A stretch of 64,000 nucleotides of DNA from Tetraselmis striata (taxonomy: Eukaryota > Chlorophyta > Chlorodendrophyceae > Chlorodendrales > Chlorodendraceae), in the NCBI GenBank assembly GCA_006384855.1, contig VCJN01000229.1, forward strand, positions 1 through 64,000, in the 5' to 3' direction. Below the pieces are notes generated by a model, which saw nothing but the letters and a program-made list of their open reading frames with translations, had not been told where the DNA came from and ran no database searches. Each line of letters begins with the position of its first letter. Position 1 is the stretch's first letter. The position numbers and the translations under genes are program-made. Below are positions 1-12,700 of this stretch, piece by piece.

Positions 1-3000
1 TTTGCAGCCATCCTTAGGCAACTGCGGTGCAGCAAATCTGCGGCGTGCCGCCAGCAAATATCAAGTATTAGCCCTACTGCCTTGCAGTCCGTATAGCATC
101 GTCAAGCAGGTGCGTGTTCATATCCCTTCTATGCCATGCAGCCCCGCATACTGATAAATGGTTTGCAGCCATCCAGGCAATTAAAGCATGCCTTAAGGCA
201 GCATCTGCGGTGCAGCGCTGCAGCAATCTGCGGCGTGCCGCCAGCAAATATCAAGTATTAGCCCTACTGCCTTGCAGTCCGTATAGCATCGTCAAGCCGG
301 TGCGTGTTCATATCCCTTCTATGCCATGCAGCCCCGCATACTGATAAATGGTTTGCAGCCATCCAGGCAATTAAAGCATGCCTTAAGGCAGCATCTGCGG
401 TGCAGCGCTGCAGCAATCTGCGGCGTGCCGCCAGCAAATATCAAGTATTAGCCCTACTGCCTTGCAGTCCGTATAGTATCGTCAAGCCGGTGCGTGTTCA
501 TATCCCTTCTATGCCATGCAGCCCCGCATACTGATAAATGGTTTGCAGCCATCCAGGCAATTAAAGCATGCCTTAAGGCAGCATCTGCGGTGCAGCGCTG
601 CAGCAATCTGCGGCGTGCCGCCAGCAAATATCAAGTATTAGCCCTACTGCCTTGCAGTCCGTATAGCATCGTCAAGCCGGTGCGTGTTCATATCCCTTCT
701 ATGCCATGCAGCCCCGCATACTGATAAATGGTTTGCAGCCATCCAGGCAATTAAAGCATGCCTTAAGGCAGCATCTGCGGTGCAGCGCTGCAGCAATCTG
801 CGGCGTGCCGCCAGCAAATATCAAGTATTAGCCCTACTGCCTTGCAGTCCGTATAGCATCGTCAAGCCGGTGCGTGTTCATATCCCTTCTATGCCATGCA
901 GCCCCGCATACTGATAAATGGTTTGCAGCCATCCAGGCAATTAAAGCATGCCTTAAGGCAGCATCTGCGGTGCAGCGCTGCAGCAATCTGCGGCGTGCCG
1001 CCAGCAAATATCAAGTATTAGCCCTACTGCCTTGCAGTCCGTATAGCATCGTCAAGCAGGTGCGTGTTCATATCCCTTCTATGCCATGCAGCCCCGCATA
1101 CTGATAAATGGTTTGCAGCCATCCAGGCAATTAAAGCATGCCTTAAGGCAGCATCTGCGGTGCAGCGCTGCAGCAATCTGCGGCGTGCCGCCAGCAAATA
1201 TCAAGTATTAGCCCTACTGCCTTGCAGTCCGTATAGCATCGTCAAGCCGGTGCGTGTTCATATCCCTTCTATGCCATGCAGCCCCGCATACTGATAAATG
1301 GTTTGCAGCCATCCAGGCAATTAAAGCATGCCTTAAGGCAGCATCTGCGGTGCAGCGCTGCAGCAATCTGCGGCGTGCCGCCAGCAAATATCAAGTATTA
1401 GCCCTACTGCCTTGCAGTCCGTATAGCATCGTCAAGCCGGTGCGTGTTCATATCCCTTCTATGCCATGCAGCCCCGCATACTGATAAATGGTTTGCAGCC
1501 ATCCAGGCAATTAAAGCATGCCTTAAGGCAGCATCTGCGGTGCAGCGCTGCAGCAATCTGCGGCGTGCCGCCAGCAAATATCAAGTATTAGCCCTACTGC
1601 CTTGCAGTCCGTATAGCATCGTCAAGCCGGTGCGTGTTCATATCCCTTCTATGCCATGCAGCCCCGCATACTGATAAATGGTTTGCAGCCATCCAGGCAA
1701 TTAAAGCATGCCTTAAGGCAGCATCTGCGGTGCAGCGCTGCAGCAATCTGCGGCGTGCCGCCAGCAAATATCAAGTATTAGCCCTACTGCCTTGCAGTCC
1801 GTATAGCATCGTCAAGCCGGTGCGTGTTCATATCCCTTCTATGCCATGCAGCCCCGCATACTGATAAATGGTTTGCAGCCATCCAGGCAATTAAAGCATG
1901 CCTTAAGGCAGCATCTGCGGTGCAGCGCTGCAGCAATCTGCGGCGTGCCGCCAGCAAATATCAAGTATTAGCCCTACTGCCTTGCAGTCCGTATAGCATC
2001 GTCAAGCCGGTGCGTGTTCATATCCCTTCTATGCCATGCAGCCCCGCATACTGATAAATGGTTTGCAGCCATCCAGGCAATTAAAGCATGCCTTAAGGCA
2101 GCATCTGCGGTGCAGCGCTGCAGCAATCTGCGGCGTGCCGCCAGCAAATATCAAGTATTAGCCCTACTGCCTTGCAGTCCGTATAGCATCGTCAAGCCGG
2201 TGCGTGTTCATATCCCTTCTATGCCATGCAGCCCCGCATACTGATAAATGGTTTGCAGCCATCCAGGCAATTAAAGCATGCCTTAAGGCAGCATCTGCGG
2301 TGCAGCGCTGCAGCAATCTGCGGCGTGCCGCCAGCAAATATCAAGTATTAGCCCTACTGCCTTGCAGTCCGTATAGCATCGTCAAGCCGGTGCGTGTTCA
2401 TATCCCTTCTATGCCATGCAGCCCCGCATACTGATAAATGGTTTGCAGCCATCCAGGCAATTAAAGCATGCCTTAAGGCAGCATCTGCGGTGCAGCGCTG
2501 CAGCAATCTGCGGCGTGCCGCCAGCAAATATCAAGTATTAGCCCTACTGCCTTGCAGTCCGTATAGCATCGTCAAGCAGGTGCGTGTTCATATCCCTTCT
2601 ATGCCATGCAGCCCCGCATACTGATAAATGGTTTGCAGCCATCCAGGCAATTAAAGCATGCCTTAAGGCAGCATCTGCGGTGCAGCGCTGCAGCAATCTG
2701 CGGCGTGCCGCCAGCAAATATCAAGTATTAGCCCTACTGCCTTGCAGTCCGTATAGCATCGTCAAGCCGGTGCGTGTTCATATCCCTTCTATGCCATGCA
2801 GCCCCGCATACTGATAAATGGTTTGCAGCCATCCAGGCAATTAAAGCATGCCTTAAGGCAGCATCTGCGGTGCAGCGCTGCAGCAATCTGCGGCGTGCCG
2901 CCAGCAAATATCAAGTATTAGCCCTACTGCCTTGCAGTCCGTATAGCATCGTCAAGCAGGTGCGTGTTCATATCCCTTCTATGCCATGCAGCCCCGCATA

Positions 3001-5770
3001 CTGATAAATGGTTTGCAGCCATCCAGGCAATTAAAGCATGCCTTAAGGCAGCATCTGCGGTGCAGCGCTGCAGCAATCTGCGGCGTGCCGCCAGCAAATA
3101 TCAAGTATTAGCCCTACTGCCTTGCAGTCCGTATAGCATCGTCAAGCCGGTGCGTGTTCATATCCCTTCTATGCCATGCAGCCCCGCATACTGATAAATG
3201 GTTTGCAGCCATCCAGGCAATTAAAGCATGCCTTAAGGCAGCATCTGCGGTGCAGCGCTGCAGCAATCTGCGGCGTGCCGCCAGCAAATATCAAGTATTA
3301 GCCCTACTGCCTTGCAGTCCGTATAGCATCGTCAAGCCGGTGCGTGTTCATATCCCTTCTATGCCATGCAGCCCCGCATACTGATAAATGGTTTGCAGCC
3401 ATCCAGGCAATTAAAGCATGCCTTAAGGCAGCATCTGCGGTGCAGCGCTGCAGCAATCTGCGGCGTGCCGCCAGCAAATATCAAGTATTAGCCCTACTGC
3501 CTTGCAGTCCGTATAGCATCGTCAAGCAGGTGCGTGTTCATATCCCTTCTATGCCATGCAGCCCCGCATACTGATAAATGGTTTGCAGCCATCCAGGCAA
3601 TTAAAGCATGCCTTAAGGCAGCATCTGCGGTGCAGCGCTGCAGCAATCTGCGGCGTGCCGCCAGCAAATATCAAGTATTAGCCCTACTGCCTTGCAGTCC
3701 GTATAGCATCGTCAAGCCGGTGCGTGTTCATATCCCTTCTATGCCATGCAGCCCCGCATACTGATAAATGGTTTGCAGCCATCCAGGCAATTAAAGCATG
3801 CCTTAAGGCAGCATCTGCGGTGCAGCGCTGCAGCAATCTGCGGCGTGCCGCCAGCAAATATCAAGTATTAGCCCTACTGCCTTGCAGTCCGTATAGTATT
3901 GTCAAGCAGGTGCGTGTTCATATCCCTTCTATGCCATGCAGCCCCGCATACTGATAAATGGTTTGCAGCCATCCAGGCAATTAAAGCATGCCTTAAGGCA
4001 GCATCTGCGGTGCAGCGGTGCAGCAATCTGCGGCGTGCCGCCAGCAAATATCAAGTATTAGCCCTACTGCCTTGCAGTCCGTATAGCATCGTCAAGCCGG
4101 TGCGTGTTCATATCCCTTCTATGCCATGCAGCCCCGCATACTGATAAATGGTTTGCAGCCATCCAGGCAATTAAAGCATGCCTTAAGGCAGCATCTGCGG
4201 TGCAGCGCTGCAGCAATCTGCGGCGTGCCGCCAGCAAATATCAAGTATTAGCCCTACTGCCTTGCAGTCCGTATAGTATCGTCAAGCCGGTGCGTGTTCA
4301 TATCCCTTCTATGCCATGCAGCCCCGCATACTAATAAATGGTTTGCAGCCATCCAGGCAATTAAAGCATGCCTTAAGGCAGCATCTGCGGTGCAGCGCTG
4401 CAGCAATCTGCGGCGTGCCGCCAGCAAATATCAAGTATTAGCCCTACTGCCTTGCAGTCCGTATAGTATTGTCAAGCAGGTGCGTGTTCATATCCCTTCT
4501 ATGCCATGCAGCCCCGCATACTAATAAATGGTTTGCAGCCATCCAGGCAATTAAAGCATGCCTTAAGGCAGCATCTGCGGTGCAGCGATGCAGCAATCTG
4601 CGGCGTGCCGCCAGCCAATATCAAGTATTAGCCCTACTGCCTTGCAGTCCATATAGCATCGTCAAGCCGGTGCGTGTTCATATCCCTTCTATGCCATGCA
4701 GCCCCGCATACTGATAAATGGTTTGCAGCCATCCAGGCAATTAAAGCATGCCTTAAGGCAGCATCTGCGGTGCAGCGCTGCAGCAATCTGCGGCGTGCCG
4801 CCAGCAAATATCAAGTATTAGCCCTACTGCCTTGCAGTCCGTATAGTATCATCAAGCCGGTGCGTGTTCATATCCCTTCTATGCCATGCAGCCCCGCATT
4901 CTGATAAATGCTTTGCAGCCATCCAGGCAATTAAAGCATGCTTTAAGGCAGCATCTGCGGTGCAGCGCTGCAGCAATCTGCGGCGTGCCGCCAGCAAATA
5001 TCAAGTATTAGCCCTGCTGCCTTGCAGTCCGTATAGCATCGTCAAGCCGATGCGTGTTCATATCCCTTCTATGCCATGCAGCCCCTCATACTGATAAATG
5101 GTTTGCAGCCATCCAGGCAATTAAAGCATGCCTTAAGGCAGCATCTGCGGTGCAGCGCTGCAGCAATCTGCGGCGTGCCGCCAGCAAATATCAAGTATTA
5201 GCCCTACTGCCTTGCAGTCCGTGTAGTATTGTCAAGCAGGTGCGTGTTCATATCCCTTCTATGCCATGCAGCCCCGCATATTAATAAATGCTTTGCAGCC
5301 ATCCAGGCAATTAAAGCATGCCTTAAGGCAGCATCTGCGGTGCAGCGGTGCAGCAATCTGCGGCGTGCCGCCAGCAAATATCAAGTATTAGCCCTACTGC
5401 CATGCAGTCCGCATAGTATCGACAAGCAGGTGCGTGTACACTGTGCCATGCAGCCCCGCAAACGATATGGTTTGCAGCCATCCAGGCAAATTGCTGCAGC
5501 AATCTGCGGCGTGCCGCCAGCAAATATCAAGTATTAGCCCTACTGCCTTGCAATCTGTATAATATCGCCAAGTAGGTGCGTTTTCACATCCCTTCTATGC
5601 CATGCAGCCCCGCATACGAAATGGTTTGCAGCCATCTAGGCAATGAAAGCATGCCGTAAGGCAGAATCTCCGGTGCAGCACTGCAGCAATCCGCGGCGTG
5701 CCGCGAGTAAATATCAGGCATTAGTGGTACTGCCTTGCAATATGTATAGTATTGTTAAGCATATGGGCAA
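1..5770. repeat. 190-bp satellite array, about 30 tandem units
   Basis: The same 190-bp unit repeats head to tail from the first base. Interior units (about 110-4,900) are almost identical and differ at a few sites, such as caagccgg versus caagcagg. Units after 4,860 diverge step by step, and after 5,430 they carry deletions and fade out by about 5,770. The first unit is also damaged. Each unit holds a short open frame of about 76 codons only because no stop falls in that frame; it starts at GTG and overlaps the next unit, so it is not a gene. Homogenised centre and decayed edge are typical of satellite DNA maintained by unequal exchange. A unit near nucleosome length is common in centromeric or subtelomeric satellites, but position in the chromosome cannot be told here. 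The array may extend beyond the window. Confidence 0.97.
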
Positions 5771-6953
5771 TTAAATTCCCTCTTTGTCATAAAAATCTTC
5801 ATACTAGAAGGTTGCCGAGCCGGCTCTTAACCCCCCACCGTCTTGGTCGACGACCGCTACTACCAGGTCGTAGCGGCGCCGCGTCAGGCTGGCGGGTCCT
5901 TTAAGCCCGCATCTCAACCACCGCCACCGGGGTCCGGCGGAGATGGCTCCCAAAACGGCGCTGCAGCAGGTCTCTTGATAGAGCTTCGAGCAGCTCTGCC
6001 CCTTCCCAGAGCAGGCTTGGTCCCTCGGAGACTGCCAAGCCGCCGAATGAGCCTCAACCTTCGAGTGCGACGAAGCGCCCGCACGGTGCGTTGAGCTTGG
6101 GAGGCAAGAGCAGCTTGTCGCCCATTAAGCTGCGCAAGAAGCATTCCAAGAAGCGCGGGTCGAGTCCTCCTTCAAGATGGCGATAGAGTTGGAGGACGAC
6201 GACCCTTCCAGGCGCTTAAGCCGAAACGCGAAGCCACGTCAAGCCGTCAGGCGCCTTCGGGTGCCGCTGGTGGGAGTCGCAGGGCCACATCTTCCCGTGG
6301 CGGTGCCGCATCTCCGCCTCCCCGACCCGCATCTCCGCCTATGGAGGCAAGAGCAGCAGCTTGTCGCCCATTAAGCTGCGCAAGAAGCATTCCAATAAGC
6401 GTGGGCCGACTCCTCCTTTAAGATGGCGAAAGAGTTGGAGGACGACGACCCTCCCAGGCGCTTAAGCCGAAACGCGAAGCCACGTTAAGCCGGCAGGCGC
6501 CTTCGGGTGCCGCTAATGGGAGTCGCAGGGCCACATCTTCACGTGGCGGTGCCGCATCTCCGCCTCCCCGACCCGCATCTCCGCCTAAGGAGCCCTCATC
6601 TCGGGACGCGAAGCCCGCACCGCCGCATGTGCCGACATCTCGCCCCAACGCCGTGTCAGCAGGGTTCAGAGGTAGCATCTCGTTGCGACGAACACAATCT
6701 CTGAGGTCGGCGATAGACTCGTAGGCCCGGGGCGTCTTCTCTGCGCGAGTGAGGCTCGATTTCCAGGAAACGCCAGTCGCCACGCCCTCGCGTCCGCAAT
6801 CTTCCGAGGTGAGGCGGATAGTACTTTACGCGACTGAGGGCGCGAAGAGGACACGCCGATGTGCCATTTTTAGTACTCTCGTATAGTATTGCATTGCACC
6901 TGAAATGTGACCGAAAAATGGGTACATATCCCAGCCTAAGCGATCACGTGGGG
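5771..6953 (+). repeat. GC-rich block with a 245-bp tandem duplication (6,101-6,343 and 6,344-6,590)
   Basis: Two adjacent copies of about 245 bp, starting gaggcaagagcag and ending at atctccgcct, differ at scattered bases. In one plus frame both copies read as a low-complexity Ser/Arg/Pro/Ala-rich stretch (SRRATSSRGGAASPPPRP), so the block may be the remains of a disordered protein-coding exon that duplicated internally. The frame is not continuous over the whole block and no start or splice structure is clear. No homology is recognised. It lies between the satellite and the hairpin at 6,954. Confidence 0.6.
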
Positions 6954-7003
6954 GGCACATTTTTGAGTCCAGGAATTGGACCGTCTTGACTCAAAAATGT
7001 GCC
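6954..7003. repeat. Perfect 16-bp inverted repeat (hairpin)
   Basis: The arms ggcacatttttgagtc (6,954-6,969) and gactcaaaaatgtgcc (6,988-7,003) are perfectly complementary around an 18-nt spacer. The surrounding bases up to the G1 insertion site at 7,290 hold no gene that I recognise. Confidence 0.9.
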
Positions 7004-7295
7004 ATGTACCAGGTTCTGCCGCCTTCTTGCCGCATGCCATCGTAGCGTGCGCAAGTGTCGTGGTGGAAGACAAGTCGTCGAGACCGTCCACTCGTAGAGA
7101 TATTCACACCTTGCACACCTACGAGAGGTGCGACGCCGTTGCACTAGCTGGTCAGCTGGCGCAAAGGCAGAAGGTGGACTCCCCTCGTGGTGCGGGTGCG
7201 TCATGTATCATCAGGGCTGTCGCATGTTGTCGCTAGCGCCGCTGGACATCGGGAAGTCCAAGCGGTACGCGTACTCCGAGTACATGTACTGGTAG

Positions 7296-7517
7296 TGTGA
7301 GGGAATATGCGCGTGGTGGTGAGAGGCAGTGCTATTCCATTGTAATGATGGTGAGGTATGACTTGATTACAGGCCGACAGGCGCCGTGCCTGATATATCA
7401 GGCGGCGCGATGTGGCCCACAGGGCGCGGGGGCAGCCCATCATCTGGCGGGCGCGCGCTACGCGCGTATGATGCTATGGTGATTAGGGATAGTGAGGGTA
7501 TAGGATATCTCCTCGCA
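7296..7517 (-). repeat. G1 3' LTR
   Basis: This 222-bp copy shares its ends and core (gcgcgatgtgg...gcgggggcagcc) with the LTR at 30,973-31,137. A purine-rich tract on the minus strand (AGCGGGGTTAAA) lies just inside it, as expected for the polypurine tract. Confidence 0.88.
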
Positions 7518-7552
7518 TTTAACCCCGCTGTAATGAATCTGAGCCATCGGAT

Positions 7553-9646
7553 TCACTGTGGAAACCTTTGCGGGTGGCTCGCCTTGGCAGCAATATATGA
7601 TAGCGAGATCGAGATATGTTTGAAACGTTCAGTCAGCATAAAATGCTGCATCAGCGGTGAGTACCGCATCGTTTCATAAGGCATCCAATCATCTCCGGTT
7701 GCCGGGGAATTGTGAAACCTTACTTTGAACAGCAAGGCTTTGCCCTTTGCATATAGTCTGGGGTATAGTGCCAATTTACAGTATATGATGTCCGCAATGA
7801 TTGGGTCATTGGTTCTGCGTGTCTGTCTGCCAATCAAGGCATCAGGATTATCAGTTTGGGCAGTCATAGTGTCCCAGGGTCTCAGCTAGTAGACATGAAA
7901 TACTGGGTGGCGTTTAAGCTTAGGTGGTAATTGTACTTTGTAGGCCTGAGGATTTACATGTTCGATGATCTCACATGGTCCTACATATCGTTGTTTGAGC
8001 TTGGGACATTTCTGTCCTCTTATTACCTACATATCATCTGTCTTGACTCCTCACTGCCAGCATGAGCGTCGCAATCCTCGCAATCCCTCACATAGTGGAT
8101 GACTGCTCCTTGCGGCATATGCAACATGACTGGCAGAAGTTCATGCCCTGCGCTGTCAAACACATCCTTATTACCTTTTATTACCGATTTGGAAAGTTAT
8201 CGGCTGCTTGTTGTTTTTATCGTGATAATGCCTTTGGTATTCTTAGGCAATTATAATATTTTTTATTCACCAGATTATGTATATCTTGTATTTTCGACAG
8301 AATGTCTATGGTAGTTTCTCTCACTTCAGTTTTGGGGTTTACACTATCTATTGGCAACCGAGGATGGAAGCCATATATTGCCTGGAATGGAGTAAATTTT
8401 GTTGTTGACGATTCTGTGTTATTGTAATTGAACTGAGCAAGTGACAGGTAGTTTACCCAGTCCTCCTGGTTGTTGTAGCAGAAAGCTCGCAACGACTGCT
8501 CTATGATTTTGCTCAATATTTCAGTCGGTCCATCAGTCTGCGGATGACATGAAGTACTGAGATTTAAGGTTGTGCCAAGCTGTTTGAACAGCTCTTGGAA
8601 ATATGAAGTAACTTGACAGTTGAATCAGCGATGCGTCGATTTTTCAGAAAATTTTAAAAGAACGGGTTCTATATCACTGGCCTACAGTTCCATGAATTGC
8701 ATTGTCAGCGCTTTGAAGTACCAGCAGCGAGCGTTTGCATTGCCAGCGCTTTGAAGTACCGGGGTTTTTTTTTCCATTACCAGCAGCGAGTAGCGAAAAC
8801 CAGTACCAATACCAGCAGTACCAGCAGTAACAATAGCGAGTAGCGAGTACCAGTACTAGCAGCGAGCGTTCGCATTGCCAGCGCTTTGAAGTACCAAAGT
8901 TTTTTTTTCCATTACCAGCAGCAAGTAGCGAGTACCAGTACTCATAGCCTCCCAACTGTGAGATCGTAATCGGGCGGCTGTGTAATTAAGGACCGTGGGC
9001 GGGCGGGCGGGCGGGTGGGTGGATTATAGTATTTAGTAGTACATGCCAGTAGACAAGCGCTTTAGGCATGCACCTATAGGGCCCGATCCGCTGCACTATA
9101 CGGGTACCCGTACGGCAATAAAGCTCACCGCCGAAAAATCGACGCTTCGCTGCATGAGGATGTTTATTTTGTGTCCCGGTCTCCTACCATGCAGGTACTG
9201 AGACCGTGGTGTTTGTATACAATTTTAATGTAAAGTTGTGCAAGTTCGGGAGCCGTGATGGCTTTCTGGCAAGGTATAAAGTGGGCTTGCTTTGTGAACA
9301 AATCCACAAAAGTAGTGGCAATACAGTCATAACCATCTACTGATGGTAAATTTGTGATAAAGTCAAGACTGAAATATTCCCATGGTACATTTGGTGTTGC
9401 CAGTGGTTGTAAAGCCGTTGTTGGAGCCTGTGTATGTTGTTTTCTCAGCTTACAGACTTTTCAGTTTCGGATATATGTTTTTATGTTTTGGTGCATGTGC
9501 GGCCAGCAAAAAACTCTTTTGATCAATTTCACAGTTCTGAGAATACCGTTATGGCCAGCCGTCTTAATATCATGATGCTCTTTGATGATGTACTTTTTAA
9601 GTTCATCATGTGCAGGAACATACATTTTACCAGCCATCATATACAT
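7553..9646 (-). pseudogene. G1 integrase and chromodomain-like remnant
   Basis: Minus-strand pieces show the integrase zinc-binding region (HHDIKTAGHNG, with a downstream FCWPH) at 9,461-9,646, part of the integrase C-terminal half at 8,217-8,516 (LAQFNYNNTESS), and a chromodomain-like tail at 7,553-7,867 (LLFKVRF...DDWMPYE). The family splices viral-like cDNA into the host genome, and chromodomains of this class guide it to chromatin. The remnant is broken and is interrupted by the inverted-repeat element at 8,626. Confidence 0.8.
8626..9152. mobile_element. Short non-autonomous inverted-repeat element, copy 1
   Basis: The ends are complementary (CAGCGATGCGTCGATTTTTC at the left, its near complement at the right). 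The same element occurs reversed at 62,865-63,385. It has no coding capacity. Internally it holds a degenerate tandem motif around accagcagcgagtagcgag and a run of GGGCGGGCGGG at about 8,998-9,021 that could fold as a G-quadruplex. It interrupts the G1 integrase region, so it is younger than G1. A clean target duplication is not visible, so the superfamily is open. Confidence 0.8.
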
Positions 9647-9732
9647 TTAGTATGGTGATCATATCGTACTGTAGGGGGTAGCTTGTCCCTGTTCAAAGTT
9701 ATGTTGGGTCCTGCATGTATTTTAATTTGATA

Positions 9733-12700
9733 TTGTTGAGGTGCCATCGCGTACGCGTGATCAGCGTGGCAGTATTTTCAGACGGTCGGCAGCGTATGTA
9801 CGCGCATGGCGGGCACTGTGTATCAGCCGCAGTCATGCAGTAGGACCAATGGTGAGGCACCATGACCTAGCTGGCGGTCCGATATCAACGGAAGCTCTGA
9901 CCCTTATCTGGAGCTGCCAAATGTGTGTGGAGACGGAGCTCGAGCATATCATCCACGTGAGCGAGAGCAAGACACGTCGTGAGGACCAAGACATAGTACT
10001 TTTCTTAGTATTCCACAGTAGTATTCCACCGTGCTTTCCGTCGTAGATAACGTAAGATACGGCTGGCACTTCCGTGCCTTACGGTGCAGGAGAGGCATCC
10101 GTTCGTAGTAGTATGCACGATATTATTACATAATTATTGACAGTACTTGAGCCGAGGGCAACGAGTAGCACCCGTAGCCGGCGAGTTATGTTAGCAGCAT
10201 GGCGCCACTCGCAGCTTCCAGTTTGTGTTTTCTGCTGACTCGTGAACGCTCCCTGAGGCGCGACCTGCCTTTGGACTGCGCGTGGACGCCTCTCTTGCTG
10301 CGAGGACACGTGTAAGGACATTATGACTGTTGTGAGGTGCCTCTCGTGTGTTCATGTTTTCACATGCCTGATGGCGCATCGTGAGCAAGCGTGACGAGAG
10401 CGTCGAGAGCGTAGTGTACACATCGAGCTAGTTGTGTCGGGCGGGCTTGCTTTGTCGTGCTACTCAGTCGAGTTAGACTGACGAGCGAGCGAGACAGCCG
10501 TACATTCGTGCGAGACACAAACTCATTCGTAGGAGGCGATAGGGACTATCGGCGACGTCGTACCCGGCTTCCGGACAGTGTTAAGCGCAGTAAGTCGGCG
10601 CTTCTTCCCAGCAGAAAACACAAACTGCGCTCCGGAATACTGGCCATAGCGTCGTCGTTACGAATCGCCTCTGAGGCAAACTCGGTCACGAGGTCTAGAG
10701 TAGGTAGGCATGTGTGAATACCGAGTCTTGTTGGGTTTGGCTGAGTATTGGCGCCCCAACGGAAGGCTTTAGGTTGCTAGGTGAGAGTAGGTGGTCTGCA
10801 GCGACTCGCTGCACATCTACCAGTTACCTCTCGGACCAGCACGGAGCCGTCAAGCACAATTAAGCTGCCAAACTCGGTAGTGTGCCGGACTAGAGGCTGT
10901 TCTTAGGCACTGTGAAGTTTGGTGGCTAGTGAGTCACGGACCGCTGAGTAATAGCGGTGTTTGCATTGGTACCTGTGGCTGTGAGTGAGGCACTGCCTAA
11001 GTAGTGTTGCTGGTGGCTTGGAACAACCCAACTGTGGTGTGCTTGGTGGCCGGGGTCGCAGGGCACCCTACCGTTGCACATCACGTGTGCGGTAGTGCTG
11101 CATTCAGCCACACACACCAGCAACCACTCTCGTTCACCTTTGCCTCAGTCATATAGAGCAACCGGCCGCCGGCGCACGGCAAGTGGGCAGGCAAGCCACA
11201 CGTTGTGTGGGTTACACTTGCTGGGAGCTTAACTCTCGTGCGCCGTTGGAGGCCTTCGGGCCAGTCCGGTGTGGCTCTAGGGGCACTCTCTTGCCCCGGT
11301 GACTGGATAAGGCACGTGGACTCAGACAGTCATACGGAAGGGGCTGCAGCAGGCACGCATACGCATCTGCATCCCGCAGGTACCGTTACTGTTACCTTTC
11401 TTGGTGGTTGTTCCTCTTGGGGTGCTGCTGTCCGCTGTTCTTAGGCTATATAGAGGTGACAGCTGCAGGGGACCCTGAGCCTTCAGAGGCGAGGGGGCGC
11501 AGCGAGGCACGTTGTCAGGAGTGTGCCTCGACCCTGTGGGCGGCCTACCGTCAGTCGTCAGGATCGGTGGCACTAGGCCATCGGTTCGTAGCGGACAGTA
11601 GCACCGACAGCTGGTACCTGTGGATCGGATTGGATTGGTGGACACGGAGGCAAGCCTGGAACCCAGAGGGGTGGCTGCCGAGACCGATCGTGCCTAGCCA
11701 GTGATCAGCGCCCATGTCCCATTCTAGACGGCGCATTTTGCCGCCGCGAGGGGTAGTGGAGCGTCATGCCTTTGTCCCACGCACACGCGGGGGCGAGGAG
11801 GAGGTGCGCTACGGGGCGGAAGATGAGGACGCGCACTCTGGCTTTGGCCGGAGCCAGCGCCGAACCCCAGCAAGCAGCGCTCTGCGTGACAACCCGTTCT
11901 ATGGCGCGGACAGCATCATGGTGCAGTCTTCCACAGCCCGGAGGGCTGATTGGGCAGCCGCAGACGGACCCATGGTGGTGGCGGTTGGACGGAACCGTGA
12001 CCTGCCGGTGTGCCCACGTTGGGTGGGCCCGGAACACAACGAGAAGTCCTTCGCTGAGTGGTGGGAGATGGACTTCGAGGAGGAGGTGGTGCGCAGCATG
12101 CGCGATCCCACGTAAGAGAACGTGTATGATATGATGAAGCACTACCTCAGCCTAATCGACCCCAACGTCAAGGCAGCCATCGAGACATCGGTGCTCGCGC
12201 GTCGGGCAGAGGAGCCCATACGGCGTGCGGAGGCAGAGCGCCAAGTGGCGGCCAGGAGGGCCCACATGCAGGCGGCTGCCCGTGGGCGGCGCGAGCTCGT
12301 CGCTCGTGACGGAGACGAGGGCGGCGATAGCGATGGCTCGGAGGTCGCCTACACACCCCCTGAGACGCCTGCGGCAGCACGTGCAGCGGAGGAGCGCATC
12401 TATGCAGCAGCGCGAGATGCTGCATACAAGGTGCAGTTGGACACCTTCAAGGCAGAAATGTATAAGGTGACCGCGATGGATGTACACGAGCGCCTGTGGA
12501 CCAGCCTTACGCGCGACGGCTTCATGGAGCGGCCATCGACGCTTGCCGCGAGGATGCACCGCGCGCATGCCATAGTCAGGACCAGCACGACGCAGGACAT
12601 GAACCGCCGCTTCCTTAGCCGAGTGCTGGAGCCTTGGGCCTCCGTGCATGCCTTGCACATCCGCAGGCATAGGCTAGTGGAGGACCGCCTGGACCTGGAG

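Noticed and set aside
114-5537. A series of identical ORFs of about 76 codons
   Set aside because: They are one frame of the 190-bp satellite, start at GTG, overlap from unit to unit, and show no coding constraint.
12152-12670. Minus-strand ORFs over the Gag-like region
   Set aside because: Antisense of a high-GC coding frame; the plus frame has the better composition and the zinc knuckle.
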